DNA of 64,000 bases. It comes from MRBY01 sp943371005 (GTDB lineage Bacteria; Cyanobacteriota; Cyanobacteriia; Cyanobacteriales; MRBY01). Of this stretch, positions 1-9,159 are shown in pieces (the stretch's first letter is position 1; each line of letters begins with the position of its first letter). The translations under genes and the position numbers were made by a program. The stretch spans positions 56,295 through 120,294 of the forward strand of contig CALRTB020000011.1 of NCBI GenBank assembly GCA_943371005.1. The letters run 5' to 3'. Under the pieces are notes generated by a model that was not told where the DNA came from, made no database searches, and was given only the letters and a program-made list of their open reading frames with translations.

Positions 1-350
1 TCTTCCTCTAGGGGGGGCAACTCACCACGGACGGTCATCACATGGGCCGTATCCTGCAAGATCAAATCATGTTCTGCCAAAACGGCCTTCGCATCGGGGA
101 AAATTTCTGCGAGTTCCTCTGGATCTTCAACCAGTTCCGTTTCCGGTAAATCGCTCTCTTCGGCTTCATCTTCGTCCCAAGCGAGGATCACCACCGGCTG
201 GTCTACCGGCATCAGGAAATAATATTCAGTGCCATCCTGGGTAATTTCATTCTCAACATAACAATCTAGCGATCGCCCCATGGCATCGGTGAGGGTAACG
301 ATGTCCTGAGCATCAAGCTCCCGTCCGGAATCAAAAGAAGGCGAAGACAT
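1..350 (-). CDS. DUF3727 domain protein, C-terminus cut by window edge
   Basis: Reading leftward from ATG at 350, the frame stays open to the window edge. It gives an acidic protein beginning MSSPSFDSGRELDAQDIV, followed by a stretch on biosynthetic-looking strands (LTDAMGRSLDCYVENEI) and a D/E-rich middle. This layout resembles the cyanobacterial/plastid DUF3727 (DUF1292-like) proteins, whose biochemical role is unknown to me. No membrane segment or signal peptide is visible in the part present. It is divergent from the gene at 483, with about 130 bp between the starts. The family call rests on recall of the sequence type, so it is moderate. Confidence 0.6.
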   Translation of the reverse strand, partial: MSSPSFDSGRELDAQDIVTLTDAMGRSLDCYVENEITQDGTEYYFLMPVDQPVVILAWDEDEAEESDLPETELVEDPEELAEIFPDAKAVLAEHDLILQDTAHVMTVRGELPPLEE

Positions 351-482
351 AGACAGTGGCTGGCAAAAAAGGAACAGAAATAATTTCTCTCAGAATATCA
401 CGCAGTGGGGCAAAGTTTTGATTTGTACAGGGCCCCTAAACTCCCACTATGATGTTTTCAATGCGCCCATTGTGATCTGCCC

Positions 483-830
483 ATGTCCAAAGCTCCAATT
501 ACTGTCCAATCCGAGGTTACAGCCCCCCTCACAAAAACCGCCCAGGAACAAGAATTTGAAGAGAAACGCCTCCAGGATATGTTGCTGCTCATTGAAACCA
601 TGTTTTTGCGAGAAGAGACCACAGTAAAACTAGTTTTAGAATGCCTCTACGATATTGGTTCGGTAAATTTAATCAATAAAAAAGTCCGTCGTCGCCCCCT
701 CAATCGCTTGGCGAAATATATTGCTCGATTTTCTAAGCCTATTTTTCGGATTTTAGCCTGGCGTTGGTTTATGAAAAATTGCCCGACGCTGCTGGTAAAT
801 TGGCTCCATGGAAAGGTGTCTAAATTTTAA
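483..830 (+). CDS. Conserved hypothetical protein, 115 aa
   Basis: I do not recognise a named family. The protein has an acidic, helical N-terminal half (residues 15-50, rich in Glu, Gln and Leu). A basic second half (RRRPLNRLAKY near 67-77) leads into an aromatic, mildly hydrophobic C-terminus with several Trp. That pattern would suit a small membrane-associated or RNA/lipid-binding protein, but nothing shows this directly. It lies between the divergent DUF3727 gene and galE, with 72 bp to galE, so co-transcription with galE is possible. The ATG is the first in frame, and no strong Shine-Dalgarno is visible. Confidence 0.6.
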   Translation: MSKAPITVQSEVTAPLTKTAQEQEFEEKRLQDMLLLIETMFLREETTVKLVLECLYDIGSVNLINKKVRRRPLNRLAKYIARFSKPIFRILAWRWFMKNCPTLLVNWLHGKVSKF

Positions 831-902
831 AAAAGTCTTGATGCCGACCGATTTAATTTCAGCAACGTTCTAAGCGCTCATTAAAAAAACAGGGGGACAA
901 CC

Positions 903-1895
903 ATGGCAGACAAAACAGTATTGGTCACTGGGGGGGCGGGCTATATTGGCTCCCAGGCGGTATTGAGCCTGCAACGGCGCGGTTATCGGGTGGTTGTGCT
1001 GGATAATTTGGTCTATGGTCACCGGGATTTAGTGGCGTCGGTGCTTAAAACGGAATTGATCGTCGGAGACACGGGCGATCGCCCCTTGTTGGATCAGATT
1101 TTTTCGGACTATGCCATTGATGCGGTGATGCACTTTGCGGCCTATGCCTACGTGGGGGAATCGGTCACGGCACCAGGCAAATATTACCGTAACAATGTGG
1201 TGGGTACGTTGACCCTCCTGGAGGCAATGATTGCAGCAGGGGTAAAGCAGTTTGTCTTTTCTTCCACTTGTGCCACCTACGGTGAACCAACCGAAATTCC
1301 GATCCCCGAAGATCATCTCCAAAATCCGATCAATCCCTACGGCATGAGCAAGCTGATGGTGGAAAAAATGCTTTGGGATTTTGACCGTGCCTATGGGCTG
1401 CGGTCAGTGATGTTCCGTTATTTCAACGCCGCAGGGGCAGACCCAGAGGGCAACCTTGGGGAAGACCACAACCCCGAAACCCACTTGATCCCCCTGGTAC
1501 TCTTTGCAGCCCTTGGTAAGCGAGACAGTATTTCAATTTTTGGCACCGATTACCCTACCCCCGACGGTACTTGCATCCGCGACTATATCCATGTGAGTGA
1601 CCTCGCCGATGCCCATGTGCTTGGCCTGGAATATCTACTGCAAGGGGGCGCTACCGATGCTTTTAACCTCGGCAATGGCAATGGGTTTTCGGTAAAAGAG
1701 GTAATTGAGGCGGCCCGGACAATTACTGGCCGAAATATTAAGGCGATCGCCACCGACCGCCGCCCTGGTGATCCTCCCAGCCTCGTGGGGAGCAGTGAAA
1801 AAGCCCGCACGATCTTGGGTTGGCAGCCCCAATACGCCGACCTCGAAACTATCTTGCAACACGCTTGGCACTGGCACCAACGGCGTCATGGCTAA
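903..1895 (+). CDS. galE: UDP-glucose 4-epimerase
   Basis: Interconverts UDP-glucose and UDP-galactose using bound NAD+, supplying galactosyl units for glycolipids and polysaccharides in the cytosol. It is an extended short-chain dehydrogenase: the nucleotide-binding glycine motif TGGAGYIGS is at residues 9-17, a Ser/Thr pair at 120-122 precedes the catalytic YGMSK at 146-150, and a C-terminal substrate domain follows (PGDPPSLVGS). The length of 330 aa is normal for GalE. The start ATG at 903 has the purine-rich GGGGGACA just upstream. No other sugar-nucleotide gene is adjacent; metK follows on the same strand after 133 bp. Confidence 0.93.
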   Translation: MADKTVLVTGGAGYIGSQAVLSLQRRGYRVVVLDNLVYGHRDLVASVLKTELIVGDTGDRPLLDQIFSDYAIDAVMHFAAYAYVGESVTAPGKYYRNNVVGTLTLLEAMIAAGVKQFVFSSTCATYGEPTEIPIPEDHLQNPINPYGMSKLMVEKMLWDFDRAYGLRSVMFRYFNAAGADPEGNLGEDHNPETHLIPLVLFAALGKRDSISIFGTDYPTPDGTCIRDYIHVSDLADAHVLGLEYLLQGGATDAFNLGNGNGFSVKEVIEAARTITGRNIKAIATDRRPGDPPSLVGSSEKARTILGWQPQYADLETILQHAWHWHQRRHG

Positions 1896-2028
1896 GGTAA
1901 TCGTGAGAAAAATAGGCGATCGCCAAGCAGAAACTCCCGAATTCTGAAAGAGAAAGGAACTCAACCAGATAAAATAAAAAGCCACTACCCCGCTTGTCCA
2001 CTTTCTAAACTCAAGAGGATATACAACA

Positions 2029-3282
2029 TTGTCTCGTCGTTATCTCTTTACCTCCGAATCCGTCACCGAGGGACATCCCGATAAAATTTGTGACCAAATC
2101 TCCGATGCAATTTTAGATGCGGTGCTGGCTGCTGATCCCACTAGCCGTGTTGCTGCTGAGGTTGTAACCAATACCGGTTTGGTGCTGATTACGGGTGAAC
2201 TAACCACCCAAGCGAATGTGAATTTTATCCAGGTGGCTCGCCAGAAAATTGAAGAAATTGGCTATACCAATGCGGACAACGGCTTTTCTGCCAATAGCTG
2301 CTCTGTGTTGATTGCCCTGGATGAACAGTCCCCCGACATCGCCCAGGGGGTGACCAGCGCCCAGGAGCAACGGGACAAACTCAGTGACGACCAACTCGAT
2401 GAAATTGGTGCCGGAGACCAGGGGTTAATGTTTGGCTATGCCTGCAACGAGACACCCGAATTAATGCCCCTCCCCATTAGCTTGGCCCATCGTCTGTCTT
2501 TGAAATTGAGCCAAGTGCGCAAAAGCGGTGAACTGCCCTATCTCGGCCCCGACGGGAAAACCCAAGTCACGGTGATCTACGAGGATGGCAAACCCGTGGG
2601 GATCGATACGATTTTGATTTCGACCCAGCATACAGAGACCATTGGGGAACTGACAGACAACACCGAGATCCAAACCAAGATCAAAGCAGATCTTTTAGAA
2701 AAAGTTGTTAAACCCGTTTTTGCCGGAGCAACGGTAGGTTTAAGTGACAGTACGAAATTCCTCGTGAATCCTACTGGCAAGTTTGTCATTGGTGGCCCCC
2801 AGGGGGATTCTGGTCTGACGGGCCGCAAGATTATTATTGATACCTACGGTGGCTATTCCCGCCATGGGGGTGGTGCTTTCTCCGGCAAAGATCCCACGAA
2901 GGTAGACCGTAGTGCTTCCTATGCTTGTCGTTATGTGGCGAAGAATATCGTCGCGGCGGGCCTGGCGGAAAAATGCGAGGTGCAGGTGAGTTATGCGATT
3001 GGGGTGGCTCGTCCAGTCAGTGTGATGATCGAGACCTTTGGCACTTGCACGGTAGATGAGGATCGGTTGCTGGAAGTGGTGCAGAAACATTTTGAACTGC
3101 GTCCGGCGGGGATTATCCAGGCCTTTGATCTGCGCAATTTACCGAGCCAACGCAATGGGCGTTTTTATCAGGATGTGGCGGCCTATGGGCATTTTGGCCG
3201 GACAGACTTGGATCTTCCTTGGGAGCGTTTGGACAAGGTCGAAATCCTGAAACAGGAGCTAGCCACGGCCACCGTTGTCTAG
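2029..3282 (+). CDS. metK: S-adenosylmethionine synthetase
   Basis: Makes S-adenosylmethionine from ATP and methionine, the methyl donor for the cell. The three MetK repeats are all present: TEGHPDKICDQISDA near residues 13-27, the GAGDQGLMFGYA segment near 126-137 and the P-loop-like GGGAFSGKDPTKVDRSA near 280. The length of 417 aa is usual. The start is a TTG, chosen because AAGAGGA at 2012-2018 sits at good distance and the protein begins directly with SRRYLFTSESVTEGHP, the conserved N-terminus. I see no SAM riboswitch in the 133 bp upstream. YihY converges from the right with 31 bp between stops. Confidence 0.96.
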   Translation: MSRRYLFTSESVTEGHPDKICDQISDAILDAVLAADPTSRVAAEVVTNTGLVLITGELTTQANVNFIQVARQKIEEIGYTNADNGFSANSCSVLIALDEQSPDIAQGVTSAQEQRDKLSDDQLDEIGAGDQGLMFGYACNETPELMPLPISLAHRLSLKLSQVRKSGELPYLGPDGKTQVTVIYEDGKPVGIDTILISTQHTETIGELTDNTEIQTKIKADLLEKVVKPVFAGATVGLSDSTKFLVNPTGKFVIGGPQGDSGLTGRKIIIDTYGGYSRHGGGAFSGKDPTKVDRSASYACRYVAKNIVAAGLAEKCEVQVSYAIGVARPVSVMIETFGTCTVDEDRLLEVVQKHFELRPAGIIQAFDLRNLPSQRNGRFYQDVAAYGHFGRTDLDLPWERLDKVEILKQELATATVV

Positions 3283-3313
3283 TTTTTTTGAACGCCAATT
3301 TTTTGAAAAACTG

Positions 3314-4516
3314 CTAACTAATTTCCCCCGATGCTTCCTCTGGTAGCGGGGGTTTTTTGTTGGGCTGGCGATCGCCGCGTTTGAGGGCATCTGCCAGCAT
3401 GGCTTCGCCGATGACGACATTGAGCTGATCCCCTAGGAGCATCACCAGGGCACTGAGTTGGAGCCAGAGCATCAGGATAATCGCCGTCCCCACAGCGCCA
3501 TAGACACGGTTATATTGGCCAAAGTTGGCAACATAGAGACGAAATAAAGAAGAGATAATCGCCCAGGAAACGGCCCCTAAAACGGCACCGGGGAGAATGG
3601 GCATCCCTTTAATCAGACGACTAGAACCCATGCTGTAGATAAAGGCAAAGGCAATGGAAACGATCGCCAAGGCAACGGGCAAGCTCAAGAAACGCCAAAG
3701 AATAACCAACAAATTTGCCAGATCGTAATTGATCTCCATATCGACGATTAGATTTTGGATAAAGAGAATCGAAAAACACAGAGCAAAAAAAGCAACAAGG
3801 GCGATCGCCAAGCCAAAGGACATTTGTTTGAGTTTGCGCAGGGGGTGACGCCGATCAGGAGGACTCGTCAGAATATTAATCACCATCGCAATGATGCCCG
3901 TCCCTAACCCCAACGCTAAGGGGAAACTCAGCAGTCGCCAGAGGGTGACGAGGACATTGACCCCCGTCGTATCCACGGGTAAACGCACAATTAAATCTAG
4001 CCCCACTTTAATCACGCTATCGCCCACCAGCACTAGGAATGAGGCGAAGATCAACAGGGCGATCGCCCCTAAGGTGATAAAAATCGACATCAACTTGGCT
4101 TTCCAGAAAGGACGCCGTTGTTCCGGGGGGATTTCGTGAATTTGATCGAGGGCATTCATCGCCGCACTCAGCGCCCCAGACGAGACCCAGATCGTCGCCA
4201 CAAAACTCACCGAAAATAAACTTTTACTGGGGGTTTTACTAATTTCCGCCGCGAACTCCCGCAGAAGCGTCCACACCGACACCGGCATTACATCTTCGTA
4301 GTAGCTGGCCAACTGTAAAATCGTTTGATTATCTAGGGTGGCCGTAAATAACCCCAGGGCCGTCAATGCCATGATGATCGTGGGGAACAAAGACAGCATC
4401 ACATTAAAGGCAATCTCCGCCGAAAGCCCCAATAGTCGCCGCCGTAACGCCTGGCGGATTGTCCAATATAGCGTTCGGTGATTCAGAAATAAAAAAAATC
4501 GCAAAAAACGTTTCAT
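3314..4516 (-). CDS. YihY/BrkB-family inner membrane protein
   Basis: An integral membrane protein of 400 aa with about six hydrophobic segments, matching the YihY/UPF0761 (formerly BrkB, wrongly linked to RNase BN) family. The conserved early section (LSAEIAFNVMLSLFPTIIMA) is near residues 32-51, and the late section (VYGAVGTAIILMLWLQLSA) is near 340-358. The C-terminal tail is charged and probably cytosolic. Function in the family is unresolved; transport or envelope roles have been suggested. It converges on metK and has a large intergenic region upstream, so it probably has its own promoter. Confidence 0.85.
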   Translation of the reverse strand: MKRFLRFFLFLNHRTLYWTIRQALRRRLLGLSAEIAFNVMLSLFPTIIMALTALGLFTATLDNQTILQLASYYEDVMPVSVWTLLREFAAEISKTPSKSLFSVSFVATIWVSSGALSAAMNALDQIHEIPPEQRRPFWKAKLMSIFITLGAIALLIFASFLVLVGDSVIKVGLDLIVRLPVDTTGVNVLVTLWRLLSFPLALGLGTGIIAMVINILTSPPDRRHPLRKLKQMSFGLAIALVAFFALCFSILFIQNLIVDMEINYDLANLLVILWRFLSLPVALAIVSIAFAFIYSMGSSRLIKGMPILPGAVLGAVSWAIISSLFRLYVANFGQYNRVYGAVGTAIILMLWLQLSALVMLLGDQLNVVIGEAMLADALKRGDRQPNKKPPLPEEASGEIS

Positions 4517-5282
4517 CGCCAGACCGATCGGGGCAACATATTTTTCCGGGCGTGTCTACGCCGCTGCATTTGCTGAAACATTTTGAGAGTCCAAAAAGTA
4601 CAGTACCACTACCTATTAGTTTATCGGTCAAACCTGTTTTCGCAGCGGGGCAAGGCTCGTTTTGCCGTTAACCACAGTCCGTTGGCGATCGCCTCGCTCG
4701 TTCCACGCAATAAAAAGCCAACCCAGGCCTGCCGAGTCTTCCCCCATGGGCAAGTGCACCAGATCGCGGCTCCTGTCAAACCAATCAAAAATTATCTGGT
4801 TATGTGATTAGATAACTAAGTACGCTTTTATTATAAAAATCGCTCCTTACGTTTATCAATGGTGTGATATTTGATAGATTGCTTCTTGGAAAATCTCCCT
4901 CAGGCTTAATATAAAGCAGCTTAAAATCCCAATCGAGAAGCATTAGAAACATGGCTCAAGATTTTTGATTCTTTTTCTGAAGTGGTAAATCTCTCAAAAG
5001 AGTTAAATAATCCCTAAATGCGGGGGATCGCCCCTCAAACCCATGGATTCAGCGCTTGATTTCTAAAATAGTTTTTCTGTTTAATACTTAGGCTCTGAGT
5101 CTTTAAAAATGACTCTCTTACTGAATAATCTTTGAGTTGAGTTGAAAAAATAAGATAAAGAAAAAATTAAGTCTTACAAGCCATTTGTTATTACTTTTTA
5201 TAAAAATAAGCCGTTGTTGCGGGGAAAAATAGCGACAATATGATTAGCCCTACATCACTTTTCGATGGTGGAGGTAACTGAT
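4517..5282. other. 766-bp intergenic region without a recognisable gene
   Basis: The right two thirds (about 4800-5260) are A+T-rich. I found no tRNA or convincing reading frame. A small inverted repeat, GAGTC at 5097-5101 against GACTC at 5111-5115, has a 9-nt A+T loop. HIP1 is present near 4686 but absent from the A+T-rich part. The region must hold the promoters of the divergent genes on either side; an unannotated small RNA cannot be excluded. Confidence 0.5.
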
Positions 5283-5819
5283 ATGTTACGCCCTACAATG
5301 CATCAAACCCTGAGTCTGTTGCTAGTGCCCCTCGGCTTAGTCCTGGCCACAGCCCTAGGCCCTCAAAAAAATCTCAATGCCCAATCCTGCAATGTCTACA
5401 TGGGTCAAGCGGTGACTGGCGCAAGCATCAATGTGGATCGCTGTTCTATTAGTCGAGCCAGTGAACGAAGTGTTAACTTCACCTACTACCTCGGCCAAAT
5501 GAAAATTAATGCCCAGGCCCATTGTTGGGAGAATACCTGGACAAGCTTCCATGATGGTTTGACCCATAGCCCCAGATCCACAGCCACGCAAAATATGTTG
5601 AACTTTGTCTGTGATGGCAACCCTGGTAATGCCGGCGCAAATGATACTGCTTTCGTCTTTGCTCCCCCTTCTAATGTGCGGACTTATCCCAATGGGCCAA
5701 TTTTGTGCACCGTGCGATCGCGCCAAAACATCAACCTCTACGGCAACCAAGGAGATTGGTTTTATACCGATGTCTGCGGCGGCATGGGGATGATCCACTC
5801 TAGCCAAATTCGCTTCTAG
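5283..5819 (+). CDS. Secreted protein with C-terminal SH3-like domain
   Basis: The protein has a typical Sec signal peptide (hydrophobic core about residues 9-26, likely cleavage just before the SCNVY segment). A Cys-containing middle domain follows, then a C-terminal segment from about residue 133 (SNVRTYPNGPILCTV) that resembles a bacterial SH3 domain. Six or more Cys residues in the mature part suggest disulfides in the periplasm. An upstream in-frame ATG at 5265 was rejected because GGAGG at 5270-5274 sits eight bases before the ATG at 5283. No specific function is recognised. It stands alone between long gaps. Confidence 0.7.
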   Translation: MLRPTMHQTLSLLLVPLGLVLATALGPQKNLNAQSCNVYMGQAVTGASINVDRCSISRASERSVNFTYYLGQMKINAQAHCWENTWTSFHDGLTHSPRSTATQNMLNFVCDGNPGNAGANDTAFVFAPPSNVRTYPNGPILCTVRSRQNINLYGNQGDWFYTDVCGGMGMIHSSQIRF

Positions 5820-6031
5820 GGATTTATGGCAATACTCAATGTTGAGGCTCAGTTTTGGGCAAGTGGTGGGGGATTTTTTGTCTTAGGTTGGCGCCTCACT
5901 CAAGGGGAAATTTATGCTGGTGATTTTTCGGTGGCTCTGTAAAAGATCGATAACGCGATGTAACAAACCCCAGGGGAGAGATACACTACATGATAGCGCT
6001 GGGGTTATTTGATTCAATCAGTGAGGAAAGC

Positions 6032-7180
6032 ATGCCCATCAATAACACACCACAATTAGAGCGTCTACTCTGTTTAGTCAAAGAAGGTCAGCTTACCCAG
6101 GAGGAGTTTAATGTACTCCAGGCCCACTTTGACCTCAAAATATCCCCCACCCCTCAAGGCACGACGAATCAGACGACTGCGGCCCTAGAGTCTCCATCGA
6201 CGGAAGAAAAAACCGCCGATTCTTTTTGGAAGAAGCCGATTTTTGGCAACAAGAGCTTGGTGGAGAAGGTCACAAACTATTTTGCGAAGCCTGCGGTTCC
6301 CCCTTATTCTCTTGATCGCTATGGGCAGCTTTGGAAGCAGCTTGAAACTAAGGCGATCACCCTCCAGGGCTTAGAAAATCGCAAATTTAGTAATCAGGAA
6401 TTCCTTGATTTCTTTCGGATTCGGATTTTAATCGATCTGAACATGGGCACCTTTAAAAACCTCAAAAATACGATTGATTTGTTTGAGGTGATGTTATTCT
6501 CCCTCGAAAGTTTTGTGTTGATTAATGAGACCGAATTTCTGTATCGCAGCCCGACTCAATTGAAAGTTTATGAGGCGATCGCCGATATTTTGGACAACCA
6601 CACCGATAGTACCGAGATTGTCCTTGAAATGAAAGCAAAAGTAACCCCTTTCCTTAAGGAATTTAAGACAGATGAGGGCTTGCGGGTCACTAAAAACTAT
6701 ATTTTGGCGATTAAAGAGGTCAGTCGCTATAAAAGTGGTGTGAAGTTGCTGAACATTTTGAGAAACTTGAAATCACGTTATTCTCTGCTGTTGTCAACCT
6801 TTAAACTGGCCCAGGAAGTTTTAACCCAGCCGATTGGCACAGACCTAGAGGTTTTAGAGCAGCGAGTTTTAGAGATTGAAGAAACGGTTTATACTTTGTG
6901 CTCAGCCATGGGAATGCCAAGAAATCAAAATAACCTTTTGGGCCACGTCAAAGTATTTCACTTCTTGGCACTGAACTACCGCAATAAAAATGCGGGATCT
7001 GAGTTTAAGTCTCTCCTGGGGGATCTCAGAAAGTGGGAGCAAATTGCTGGAGAATTGCAAAATATCAAAGATACTTATCCTGCTAATGACTATGATGTAC
7101 CAGATATCTTTAAGCAGGATCTCCCTGGTTTACCCCTCTATCAGAAATACCAACGTTTCTTAAATATTCGCAAAACGTAA
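6032..7180 (+). CDS. Hypothetical protein with N-terminal SHOCT-like segment
   Basis: About 382 aa, soluble and mostly helical. Near the N-terminus, LERLLCLVKEGQLTQEEF looks like a SHOCT (short C-terminal) motif, here placed at the front. A low-complexity Thr/Ser/Glu linker follows, then a long helical region from about residue 80 to the end with no recognised catalytic motif. The start at 6032 has GAGGA four bases upstream; an earlier ATG at 5990, with GGGGAG further upstream, would add 14 residues and remains possible. The gene converges with larC, 27 bp between stops. I cannot assign a function. Confidence 0.65.
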   Translation: MPINNTPQLERLLCLVKEGQLTQEEFNVLQAHFDLKISPTPQGTTNQTTAALESPSTEEKTADSFWKKPIFGNKSLVEKVTNYFAKPAVPPYSLDRYGQLWKQLETKAITLQGLENRKFSNQEFLDFFRIRILIDLNMGTFKNLKNTIDLFEVMLFSLESFVLINETEFLYRSPTQLKVYEAIADILDNHTDSTEIVLEMKAKVTPFLKEFKTDEGLRVTKNYILAIKEVSRYKSGVKLLNILRNLKSRYSLLLSTFKLAQEVLTQPIGTDLEVLEQRVLEIEETVYTLCSAMGMPRNQNNLLGHVKVFHFLALNYRNKNAGSEFKSLLGDLRKWEQIAGELQNIKDTYPANDYDVPDIFKQDLPGLPLYQKYQRFLNIRKT

Positions 7181-7207
7181 GAGTTGATGCTGCCAGCTTT
7201 TTTAGGA

Positions 7208-8464
7208 TTAAGGTTGCTTGGTTTCTCGATAAAATTGACAAAGGGCTTGTTGGGCGATCGCCTGCCAGGATTGCCCAGTGTGTTGGGCGATCGCCTTAAC
7301 GTCTTCGTATTCCGGTTGAACGTTATAAATTTTGTCGCCCTGGTAGCCAATTTTCAGTTGAATATCTCCGGCCGGGGTGGCAACGGTGGCAAAGCGCCGC
7401 TGGAGAATTGACCGAGTTTGGGCTTGGCGACGGATGCCGAGGGTACTGGTTTCAGTAAACAAAATTTCTTCGCAAATCTCGACTAACTCAACGGGGCAAA
7501 TCACCGTCAAAAGAGTACCCAAGCGATTTTTTTTCATCGTGATCCCCTGGGTGAAAACGTCTAAGGCTCCAGCCGTCTGTAATTTTTCGCAGGCATAGGC
7601 GATCGCCTGGGGATTGAGATCATCAATTTGGGTTTCCAGGGTAACGACAGTTTCCAGGTGAGGCGTTTCTGGCTGGTGGCCGATCCAGAGCCGCAACAGA
7701 TTGGGCAAGGGTAAATCAATGGTGCCGGAACCCAGGGCAATTTTTTCGAGGGTCATGGTGGGCGGCCGACAAAAATCCGTCGCTAACGTGGTGGCGATCG
7801 CCGCCCCCGTCGGTGTCACCAATTCTTTGTCGATGCCATTGCTATAGACGGGAACTTTTCGTTGTTGCCAGAGTTGAAGCACTGCTGGTACAGGGACAGG
7901 CAAAATGCCGTGGGCCGCTTTCACTGTGCCGCCACCGGTGGGCATGGGCGCACAATACAATTCATCAATCTCCAGCCAATCGAGCCCCAAACAAGTGCCA
8001 ACAATATCCACGAGGGCATCGGTGGCGCCGACTTCGTGAAAATGTACTTGCTCTGGGGTTGTGCCGTGAACTGTTGCTTCGGCGATCGCCAAATTCTGAA
8101 AAATCGCCAAACTCCAGCGTTCAACCCGCTCTGGCAAGCCGGCCCCCTTAATCATGGCTTGAATGTCTGGCAAATGACGGTGGGGCGCGTGGTCATGATG
8201 GTGGTGATCTGAGTGATGGCCATGCTCCTGGGAATGGGAATGATCATGGTAAGCGGACTCAGTTTTGAGATCTACAAAGACCTTTGTCGCCCGCTGTCCT
8301 TGACGAATCACCATTTCCGCCCGAAGATCGTATTCAGCGGCGATTCCCAAGCGATTTAGCTGATTTTTGAGGTATTCCAGCGGTACGCCCCCATCTACCA
8401 ATGCACCGAGACACATATCCCCTGCAATTCCCGTCGGGCATTCGAGATAGGCAATTTTTTTCAT
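7208..8464 (-). CDS. larC: LarC-type nickel-pincer cofactor biosynthesis protein
   Basis: LarC (DUF111) inserts nickel into the pyridinium-dithiocarboxylate precursor in a CTP-dependent step, making the nickel-pincer cofactor of lactate racemase-type enzymes. The protein starts with the hallmark AYLECPTGIAGDMCLGALVD (residues 4-23) and carries a His-rich insert near 72-98 (repeated HDH, HHHH) able to bind metal. The conserved THXNP-like domain follows (FHEVGATDALVDIVG). The length of 418 aa fits an unfused LarC. No larB, larE or larA is nearby, so the partner genes would lie elsewhere. It is divergent from the TsaC-type gene with only 13 bp between start codons. Confidence 0.85.
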   Translation of the reverse strand: MKKIAYLECPTGIAGDMCLGALVDGGVPLEYLKNQLNRLGIAAEYDLRAEMVIRQGQRATKVFVDLKTESAYHDHSHSQEHGHHSDHHHHDHAPHRHLPDIQAMIKGAGLPERVERWSLAIFQNLAIAEATVHGTTPEQVHFHEVGATDALVDIVGTCLGLDWLEIDELYCAPMPTGGGTVKAAHGILPVPVPAVLQLWQQRKVPVYSNGIDKELVTPTGAAIATTLATDFCRPPTMTLEKIALGSGTIDLPLPNLLRLWIGHQPETPHLETVVTLETQIDDLNPQAIAYACEKLQTAGALDVFTQGITMKKNRLGTLLTVICPVELVEICEEILFTETSTLGIRRQAQTRSILQRRFATVATPAGDIQLKIGYQGDKIYNVQPEYEDVKAIAQHTGQSWQAIAQQALCQFYRETKQP

Positions 8465-8477
8465 AGCGGCAAAAACA

Positions 8478-9149
8478 ATGGCTAATTATTATTCTCTCCA
8501 CCCCAAAAATCCCCAACAACGGGATTTAGAGGCGATCGCCCAACAACTCCGGGCCGGGGCCGTGATGTTATATCCAACAGATACAGTGTACGCCATTGGT
8601 TGTGATCTCACCGCAAAGCAAGCCGTGCAAAAAGTGCGCCAACTGAAGCGCCTCGCCAACGATAAACCCCTCACCTTCCTCTGCTCGTCCCTGTCAAATA
8701 TTTCTGAATATGCCCTGGTCAGTGACGAAGCCTACCGGATTATGAAACGGGCAATTCCTGGCCCCTATACCTTCTTGCTTCCCGCCACAAAGCAGGTACC
8801 GAAGCTGGTGATGAGCCCCAAACGCCGCAGTACCGGGATCCGCGTCCCCGATCATGCCATTTGCCAGGGTTTACTCCAGGCCCTCGGCAATCCGATTATT
8901 TCCACTTCTGCCCATCTGCCAGACGAAGATGGCGAGCCCTTCACCCTCGGCCTCGAAAAAGCACGCCTATTTGATGCCCTAGAATCCCTTGTGGATATCA
9001 TTATCGATAGTGATGCTGAACCTGGCACCAAGACCTCTACAATTCTCGACTTTTGCGATCGCCAACCGACTCTCATTCGTAAGGGCCTCGGCTGGGATGC
9101 CCTCGAAAGCTGGCTTGATATCGTCGATCTTTCCGACACCACACAATAA
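8478..9149 (+). CDS. Threonylcarbamoyl-AMP synthase (Sua5/YrdC/YciO family)
   Basis: This family makes threonylcarbamoyl-AMP from threonine, bicarbonate and ATP for the t6A37 modification of ANN-decoding tRNAs. The signature YPTDTVYAIGCDLT is at about residues 32-45, followed by KRLANDKPLTFLC with the basic nucleotide contacts, and STSAHLPDEDGEP near 141-153. At 223 aa it has no Sua5 C-terminal domain, so it is the short YrdC/YciO type; distinguishing true TsaC from YciO is not possible by eye. The start ATG abuts the larC start region, so its promoter must overlap larC coding DNA. Confidence 0.85.
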   Translation: MANYYSLHPKNPQQRDLEAIAQQLRAGAVMLYPTDTVYAIGCDLTAKQAVQKVRQLKRLANDKPLTFLCSSLSNISEYALVSDEAYRIMKRAIPGPYTFLLPATKQVPKLVMSPKRRSTGIRVPDHAICQGLLQALGNPIISTSAHLPDEDGEPFTLGLEKARLFDALESLVDIIIDSDAEPGTKTSTILDFCDRQPTLIRKGLGWDALESWLDIVDLSDTTQ

Positions 9150-9159
9150 ACCCATTATC

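Noticed and set aside
1896..2028. SAM riboswitch upstream of metK
   Set aside because: The 133-bp leader shows no paired core or conserved SAM-aptamer blocks that I can identify.
5355..5807. A 150-codon leftward frame opposite the secreted SH3-like protein
   Set aside because: Antisense to a gene with signal peptide and good ribosome site; its composition is low-complexity and matches no family.
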